This document shows positions 58,721-64,000 of a DNA stretch of 64,000 bases, in pieces (the stretch's first letter is position 1; each line of letters begins with the position of its first letter). The DNA comes from Nisaea sp. (lineage in GTDB: Bacteria; Pseudomonadota; Alphaproteobacteria; Thalassobaculales; Thalassobaculaceae). Both the position numbers and the translations under genes were made by a program. The notes below the pieces were generated by a model that saw nothing but the letters and a program-made list of their open reading frames with translations, did not search any database and was not told where the DNA came from. The stretch covers positions 1,302,001-1,366,000 of the forward strand of contig NZ_JAXMNY010000001.1 in the NCBI RefSeq assembly GCF_034670185.1, in the 5' to 3' direction.

Positions 58721-60817
58721 TCACCCCTCGGTCCCGGTCTTGTCCTGCTTGGGCAGGACAAAAACTTCCGTGCATTCGGCCATCGTCTGGGAGGCCCGGC
58801 TGATTGGATCGGTCATGTAGAAATTCTCGACCGTAGTTCCAAAACCTGTCTCGGACATGGCGCCTTCGGTGCCAAACGGCCCCCATGCCGCTTCCGGCGC
58901 AATATCTATCTCGGTAAAGACCTCGTTCGATTTCCGAAGAGCGGCCCGAAGCTGCTCGAGGCTGTCATAAGGCAGTGTCGCACCGAGATGCGCCGAAAGA
59001 GCCCGGACAATGGACCAGTCCTCGCGGGCGTCGCCTGGCGGGAAGCTGGCCCGCAGTCCCATCTGCACCCGGCCTTCTGTGTTCACGTAGAGGCCATCTT
59101 TCTCCGTGTAGGCAGCGCCAGGCAGGATCACGTCCGCACGGTGTGCGCCACGGTCACCATGGTGGCCTTGATAGATCACGAAGGCATCGCCGAGACGTTG
59201 TGTATCGATCTCGTCCGCACCAAGCAGATAGACAGCCTTGATCTCGCCCTTGGAAGCGCCGTCGAGCATACCCGCGACATCCGCGCCGCCCTTGCCTGGC
59301 AAGAAGCCGATATCGAGGCCGCCAACGCGGGATGCCGCCGTGTGCAGCACACTGAAGCCATTCCAGGCTGGAACCTCGTTGCCTTCCTCGTCCTTCGAGG
59401 CGGGCACGAGCATCCCGGTGCTTTCCGCGATCTTGCGGGCCGTCGCCAGAACCGCCGCCCCGTCTTCGCGGGTCAGCGCGCCCATGCCGAGGATAATCAT
59501 CGGCTTTTTGGCGTCCTTTAGGACGGAGGCAAAATCGTTCTTGCCGTCTGCAAGCTCGGTCAGGGTCTGCGCACCGGCGCCAAGATGATCGTATTTGTAA
59601 GTCAGATCGACCGGCGCGCCGATCACACCAACCTTGAGACCGCCCGCGAGCCAGCGCTTGCGGATGCGGGCGTTCAAGACGGCAGCATCCCAGCGCGGAT
59701 TGGCGCCGACGATCAAGATGGCGTCTGCGTCCTCGATCCCGGCGATCGTCGCGTTGAAGAGATAACCGGCCCGAGTCGTCGCATCGAGTTTCGCGCCGTC
59801 CTGACGGCAGTCCAGGTTGGGTGAACCCAGCGCGGTCATCAGGCCTTTCAGGGCAAACATGGACTCAACGTCAACCGTATCGCCAGCAACGGCCGCAATT
59901 TCGGCGCCCTTCAGGCCTTTCAGCTTCGCTGCAATTGCGGCGAAAGCGTCATCCCAGGAAACCGGCTGCAATTTGCCGTCCTTGCGCAGATACGGCTTAT
60001 CCAGCCGCTGGCGCTTCAGGCCGTCACAGGCATAACGGGTCTTGTCGGAGATCCACTCTTCGTTGACCTCTTCATGCAGGCGCGGCAGCACACGAAGCAC
60101 TTCGGAGCCCCGCGTATCGACCCGGATGTTCGAGCCAAGCGCATCCATCACATCGATGGTCTCGGTCTTGCGCAGCTCCCAGGGGCGCGCCACGAACGCG
60201 TAAGGCTTTGAGGTCAGCGCACCGACCGGGCAAAGGTCGATCACATTGGCAGAGAGCTCGCTGTCGAGCGCCTTTTCCAGATAGGTTGTGATTTCCGCAT
60301 TCTCACCGCGGCCGAGCAGGCCCATGTCGGTGACACCGGCCACTTCGGTCGAGAACCGGACGCAGCGTGTGCAATGGATGCAGCGGGTCATGATCGTGTT
60401 GACCAGCGGGCCCATATACTTGTCTTCGACCGCGCGCTTGTTCTCGTCAAAGCGGCTGGAATGATGGCCGAAGGCCATAGCCTGGTCCTGCAGGTCGCAT
60501 TCGCCGCCCTGATCGCAGATCGGGCAGTCCAGCGGGTGGTTGATGAGGAGGAACTCCATCACCCCCTCCCGCGCCTTCTTGACCAGATCCGTATCCGTGC
60601 GGATCACCATACCTTCGCCGGCCGGCATCGCGCAGGAAGCAACAGGCTTCGGTGAGCGTTCCATTTCCACGAGGCACATGCGGCAGTTGCCCGCAATCGA
60701 CAGGCGTTCGTGATAACAGAAGCGCGGCACTTCGGCGCCAGCCTCTTCGCAAGCCTGCAACACGGAGGCGCCAGCCGGAACCTCGACCTCCGTACCGTTG
60801 ACTGTCAATTTAGGCAT
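58721..60817 (-). CDS. nuoG: NADH-quinone oxidoreductase subunit G
   Basis: The 698-residue iron-sulfur subunit has an N-terminal 2Fe-2S ferredoxin domain (C34, C45, C48, C62), the His-ligated cluster motif GHH with CPICDQGGECDLQD upstream (about 98-120), a 4Fe-4S domain (CIHCTRCVRF) and a C-terminal molybdopterin-enzyme-like domain (about 220-690) that lacks catalytic molybdenum ligands. It lies 36 bp after nuoF. Confidence 0.97.
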   Translation of the reverse strand: MPKLTVNGTEVEVPAGASVLQACEEAGAEVPRFCYHERLSIAGNCRMCLVEMERSPKPVASCAMPAGEGMVIRTDTDLVKKAREGVMEFLLINHPLDCPICDQGGECDLQDQAMAFGHHSSRFDENKRAVEDKYMGPLVNTIMTRCIHCTRCVRFSTEVAGVTDMGLLGRGENAEITTYLEKALDSELSANVIDLCPVGALTSKPYAFVARPWELRKTETIDVMDALGSNIRVDTRGSEVLRVLPRLHEEVNEEWISDKTRYACDGLKRQRLDKPYLRKDGKLQPVSWDDAFAAIAAKLKGLKGAEIAAVAGDTVDVESMFALKGLMTALGSPNLDCRQDGAKLDATTRAGYLFNATIAGIEDADAILIVGANPRWDAAVLNARIRKRWLAGGLKVGVIGAPVDLTYKYDHLGAGAQTLTELADGKNDFASVLKDAKKPMIILGMGALTREDGAAVLATARKIAESTGMLVPASKDEEGNEVPAWNGFSVLHTAASRVGGLDIGFLPGKGGADVAGMLDGASKGEIKAVYLLGADEIDTQRLGDAFVIYQGHHGDRGAHRADVILPGAAYTEKDGLYVNTEGRVQMGLRASFPPGDAREDWSIVRALSAHLGATLPYDSLEQLRAALRKSNEVFTEIDIAPEAAWGPFGTEGAMSETGFGTTVENFYMTDPISRASQTMAECTEVFVLPKQDKTGTEG

Positions 60818-60853
60818 TGCGATCTCCCCGCAAGCACGTTCCCGTCGGGCACA

Positions 60854-62158
60854 TCATTCCGCTGCCTCCATTACCGGCAAAACCGGCTGGCCGGCCTTGC
60901 GAGCTTCAATCCGGCGTTCGACTTCCGGCCGGAAGTGCCGGAGAAGACCCTGGATCGGCCAGGCAGCAGCATCACCCAGCGCACAGATCGTATGACCTTC
61001 GATCTGCTTGGTAACTTCATAAAGCGCGTCGATTTCCTCGACTTCGGCCTCGCCCCGGCAGAGCCGGTCCATGACCCGGTACATCCAGCCCGTGCCTTCA
61101 CGGCACGGCGTGCACTGGCCGCAGCTCTCATGCTTGTAGAAGTATGAAAGGCGCGCGATGGCCCGGACGATGTCGGTCTGTTTGTTCATAACAATGACCG
61201 CGGCGGTACCGAGACCGGCGCCTACTTCGCGGAGCGAATCGAAATCCATCAGCACATCGTCGCAAACCGACTTCGGCATCATCGGCACGGAGGAGCCACC
61301 AGGGATCACCGCCAGCAGGTTGTCCCAGCCGCCGATCACGCCGCCGCAATGCTTCTCAAGAAGCTCACGGAGCGGAATGCCCATTTCTTCTTCGACATTG
61401 CACGGATTTTCAACATGGCCCGAGATGCAAAACAGCTTGGTGCCGGAATTCTTCGGTCGGCCAAGATCCGCAAACCACTGGTAGCCGCGCCGCAGGATTT
61501 CCGGAACAACCGCAATGCTTTCGACATTATTGACCGTTGTCGGGCTCCCATAAAGGCCGACACCAGCCGGGAACGGCGGCTTCAGCCGCGGCTGGCCCTT
61601 CTTGCCTTCGAGGCTCTCCAGAAGCGCTGTTTCCTCGCCACAGATATAGGCGCCGGCACCGCGATGCAGGATGACGTCGAAATCGTAACCGGAGCCGCAG
61701 GCATTCTTGCCGATCAGACCCGCTTCATAGGCCTGGTCGATCGCTGCCTGGAGGCGCATCGCCTCATTATAGAACTCGCCACGGATATAGATGAAAGCCG
61801 CAGTCGCCCGCATGGCGTAACCGCCGATCAGGCAGCCTTCGACCAGCTTGTGCGGATCGTTCCGGATGATTTCACGGTCCTTGCAGGTGCCCGGCTCGGA
61901 CTCATCAGCATTGACCACGAGATAATGCGGCTTGTCCTTCACCTCTTTCGGCATGAAGGACCATTTCACACCGGTCGGGAAGCCTGCACCGCCGCGTCCG
62001 CGCAAGCCGGAATTCTTCACGTCTTCGACGATATCTTCCGGGCTGCGTGAAAGGATTTCTTTTGTGGTGCTCCAGTCGCCGCGCTTGCGGGCGCCTTCAA
62101 GGCCCCAGTCGAACCAGCCGTAGAGGTTCGTGAAGATGCGGTCCTCGTCCCTCAACAT
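60854..62158 (-). CDS. nuoF: NADH-quinone oxidoreductase subunit F
   Basis: NuoF binds NADH, FMN and cluster N3. The 434-residue protein shows the NADH/FMN glycine-rich GLRGRGGAGFPTG, the flavin loop ICGEETALLESLEG and the N3 cluster motif ESCGQCTPCREGTGW. The ATG shares one base with the nuoE stop, so nuoE-nuoF are translationally coupled; an in-frame GTG precedes it directly. Confidence 0.97.
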   Translation of the reverse strand: MLRDEDRIFTNLYGWFDWGLEGARKRGDWSTTKEILSRSPEDIVEDVKNSGLRGRGGAGFPTGVKWSFMPKEVKDKPHYLVVNADESEPGTCKDREIIRNDPHKLVEGCLIGGYAMRATAAFIYIRGEFYNEAMRLQAAIDQAYEAGLIGKNACGSGYDFDVILHRGAGAYICGEETALLESLEGKKGQPRLKPPFPAGVGLYGSPTTVNNVESIAVVPEILRRGYQWFADLGRPKNSGTKLFCISGHVENPCNVEEEMGIPLRELLEKHCGGVIGGWDNLLAVIPGGSSVPMMPKSVCDDVLMDFDSLREVGAGLGTAAVIVMNKQTDIVRAIARLSYFYKHESCGQCTPCREGTGWMYRVMDRLCRGEAEVEEIDALYEVTKQIEGHTICALGDAAAWPIQGLLRHFRPEVERRIEARKAGQPVLPVMEAAE

Positions 62159-62820
62159 CACTTGTCTCCCGTCTTGGCGGCGCTGACCTGAGCGTCATAC
62201 GTCCGGGCGCCCTCATTGTCCTTGTAGGACACCAGGGTCTGCGCACCGGCTTCCGGCTCGGAATGGTTCCGGCCGCTGAGCGAGCCCGGCTCCGGCACCT
62301 CACCCTTCTTCAGGGCGTCGAGCAGCTTGTCTGTGTTCTCGTAATTGGCATCTTCATAGAAATCGTCGTTTACCTGCAGGATCGGCGCATTGGCGCAAGC
62401 GCCAAGGCATTCGACCTCAAGCAGGGTAAACATGCCGTCTTCGCTGGTCTGATGATTGTCCAGGCCGAGCTTGTCCTTGATGCACTTCATCACCTGATCG
62501 GAACCACGCAGCCAGCACGGTGTCGTGGTGCAGGCCTGCAGGAAATATTTCCCGACCGGCTTCAGGTTGTACATCGTGTAGAAGGTCGCCACTTCCAGAA
62601 CCCGGATGCGCGGCATCGTCAGCTTCTCGGAGATCACGTCGATCGCGGCCAGCGGAATCCAGTTGTCGTGCTGGCGCTGGGCCAGATCAAGCAACGGCAT
62701 CACCGCGCTGGCCTGACGGCCTTCCGGATATTTAGCAATGATCGCATCCGCCTTCGCCGTATTCTCGGGCGTGAAGGCAAAGCTCTCGGGCTGGTTCTCG
62801 GCGATGTCGATACCGCTCAC
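62158..62820 (-). CDS. nuoE: NADH-quinone oxidoreductase subunit E
   Basis: The 220-residue thioredoxin-like subunit carries the 2Fe-2S cluster N1a. Ligands are visible in CTTTPCWLRGS and ECLGACANAP. A C-terminal extension of about 45 residues after the fold is polar and not conserved in short bacterial NuoE proteins. It overlaps nuoD by 4 bp. Confidence 0.96.
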   Translation of the reverse strand: MSGIDIAENQPESFAFTPENTAKADAIIAKYPEGRQASAVMPLLDLAQRQHDNWIPLAAIDVISEKLTMPRIRVLEVATFYTMYNLKPVGKYFLQACTTTPCWLRGSDQVMKCIKDKLGLDNHQTSEDGMFTLLEVECLGACANAPILQVNDDFYEDANYENTDKLLDALKKGEVPEPGSLSGRNHSEPEAGAQTLVSYKDNEGARTYDAQVSAAKTGDK

Positions 62821-63995
62821 CGGTCAATCTCCCCGAACACAATATCAAGCGAGCCAATGATGGCGACCGTGTCGGCCAGCATGTGCCCTTTGGACAAGAA
62901 ATCCATGGCGGACAGGAACGAAAATCCGGGAGCCCGGATCTTGCAGCGATAGGGTTTGTTCGTGCCGTCGGAGACCAGGAACACTGCGAATTCGCCTTTC
63001 GGCGCTTCCACGGCTGTGTAGGTCTCGCCAGCCGGCACGTGATAGCCCTCGGTATAGAGCTTGAAGTGATGGATCAGTGCTTCCATCGAGTGCTTCATTT
63101 CGCCACGGCTCGGCGGAGCAACCTTCCGGTCTTCGGTTTTCACCGGGCCGTCCGGCATTTTCTCTATGCACTGACGGATGATCTTCAGGCTCTCACGGAC
63201 TTCCTTGATACGCACCAGATAGCGCGCGTAGCAGTCACCGGTCTTGCCGATCGGAATATCAAAGTCGAGCTCGCTATAAACGTCATAGGGTTGCGATTTC
63301 CGCAGGTCCCATGGCATGCCCGAAGCCCGGATGCACGGGCCGCTGAAGCCGAGCGCCTGCGCCTCTTCAGCCGTGACGATGCCGATATCCACGGTCCGCT
63401 GCTTGAAAATCCGGTTTTCCGTCAGCAGGCTCTCGATATCATCCATCAGGGCCGGGAAAGTCTCGGTCCAGGCCATGATGTCGTCCAGCAGGCCAGCAGG
63501 AATATCCATGGCCACGCCGCCCGGGCGGAAATAAGCCGCGTGCAGACGCGCGCCGCAGGCCCGCTCATAAAACTCCATGAGCTTTTCGCGCTCTTCGAAG
63601 CCCCAAAGCAGCGGCGTCATGGCGCCAACGTCGATCGCGAAGGTCGTGATGTTCAGCAGGTGGTTCAGGATGCGCGAGATTTCGGCATAGAGCACCCGGA
63701 TGTACTGGCCGCGTTTCGGCACTTCAATGCCGAGCAGTTTCTCGACTGCCAGCGCATAGGCATGTTCCTGGGACATCGGCGCGACATAGTCGAGCCGGTC
63801 GAAATACGGCACTGCCTGCAAATAGGTTTTGTATTCGATCAGCTTCTCGGTGCCGCGATGCAAAAGACCGATATGCGGATCGGCACGCTCGACGATCTCG
63901 CCATCCATCTCCAGCACCAGACGCAGCACACCGTGCGCGGCCGGGTGCTGCGGGCCGAAATTCAGCGTAAGCGGCTTGATATGCGCTTCAGCCAT
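62817..63995 (-). CDS. nuoD: NADH-quinone oxidoreductase subunit D
   Basis: The 392-residue 49-kDa subunit lines the quinone pocket. It begins with the conserved NFGPQHPAAHGVLRLVLEMDGE, including the quinone-site histidine, then HIGLLHRGTEKL, and ends with CKIRAPGFSFLSAMDFLSKGHMLADTVAIIGSLDIVFGEIDR-type sequence. The gene is intact; nuoABC should lie just beyond the right-hand edge. Confidence 0.97.
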   Translation of the reverse strand: MAEAHIKPLTLNFGPQHPAAHGVLRLVLEMDGEIVERADPHIGLLHRGTEKLIEYKTYLQAVPYFDRLDYVAPMSQEHAYALAVEKLLGIEVPKRGQYIRVLYAEISRILNHLLNITTFAIDVGAMTPLLWGFEEREKLMEFYERACGARLHAAYFRPGGVAMDIPAGLLDDIMAWTETFPALMDDIESLLTENRIFKQRTVDIGIVTAEEAQALGFSGPCIRASGMPWDLRKSQPYDVYSELDFDIPIGKTGDCYARYLVRIKEVRESLKIIRQCIEKMPDGPVKTEDRKVAPPSRGEMKHSMEALIHHFKLYTEGYHVPAGETYTAVEAPKGEFAVFLVSDGTNKPYRCKIRAPGFSFLSAMDFLSKGHMLADTVAIIGSLDIVFGEIDR

Positions 63996-64000
63996 CAGGA

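Overview
The window is about 60% GC chromosomal core from an alphaproteobacterium, most likely of the order Rhodospirillales; genus and species cannot be fixed from the sequence. The order-level guess rests on gene order: an ispDF fusion, pdhA-pdhB(lipoyl)-pdhC-lpdA-lipA-ratA, rpiB-glyA-nrdR-ribD-ribE-ribBX-ribH-nusB-thiL, plsX-fabH-ihfA-merR, a MucR regulator, and nuoD-N followed by birA-coaX-rnj-mce. Nearly every gene belongs to a known housekeeping family. There is no phage, insertion sequence, CRISPR array, rRNA or recognisable defence system.

Layout: 1-1.2 kb, dusB (cut by the edge) and a CcsA-like membrane protein; 1.3-3.4 kb, ispDF-pgpA-pncC; 3.4-5.6 kb, a MetC-type PLP enzyme divergent from a LysR regulator with a LysR-box dyad between them; 5.7-12.8 kb (minus strand), pyruvate dehydrogenase and lipoate operon pdhA-pdhB-pdhC-lpdA-small gene-lipA-ratA; 13-21.4 kb, ftsB-like, eno, kdsA, pyrG, secG and tpiA, interrupted by an accessory block (cupin, glyoxalase-related and TPR proteins); 21.5-25 kb, ppiD-trpE with no trpGDC behind; 25-27.4 kb, an MFS carrier, two unknown genes and tRNA-Pro(GGG); 27.5-32 kb, merR, ihfA, fabH, plsX, yceD-like and a ubiquinol-cytochrome c chaperone; 32.1-32.6 kb, bamE on the plus strand; 32.6-44 kb, hppA, an MFS carrier, a FliL-like protein, thiL, nusB, riboflavin genes, nrdR, glyA and rpiB; 44-47.2 kb, mucR, a small DUF gene, gcdH, a periplasmic protein and a gene-free stretch with a possible small RNA; 47.2-64 kb (minus strand), respiratory complex I nuoD-N running into birA, coaX, rnj, mce and a DUF1467 gene.

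Together the genes link glycolysis (tpiA, eno), pyruvate oxidation with its lipoyl cofactor supply (pdh, lpdA, lipA), the aerobic chain (complex I, a bc1 assembly chaperone, a COQ10-like protein), membrane and envelope assembly (plsX, fabH, pgpA, kdsA, bamE, ppiD, secG, ispDF) and vitamins (riboflavin, thiamine diphosphate, CoA, biotin attachment).

I did not find a clearly new system. The points most worth checking are the small-RNA candidate at 46.9-47.15 kb, the 12-bp inverted repeat behind the orphan trpE, the MucR zinc finger lacking ligands, the RibB protein whose GTP cyclohydrolase-like half lacks its zinc cysteines, the second lipoyl domain on PdhB, and several operator-like dyads. No search or folding programme was run; promoters and hairpins were read by eye.
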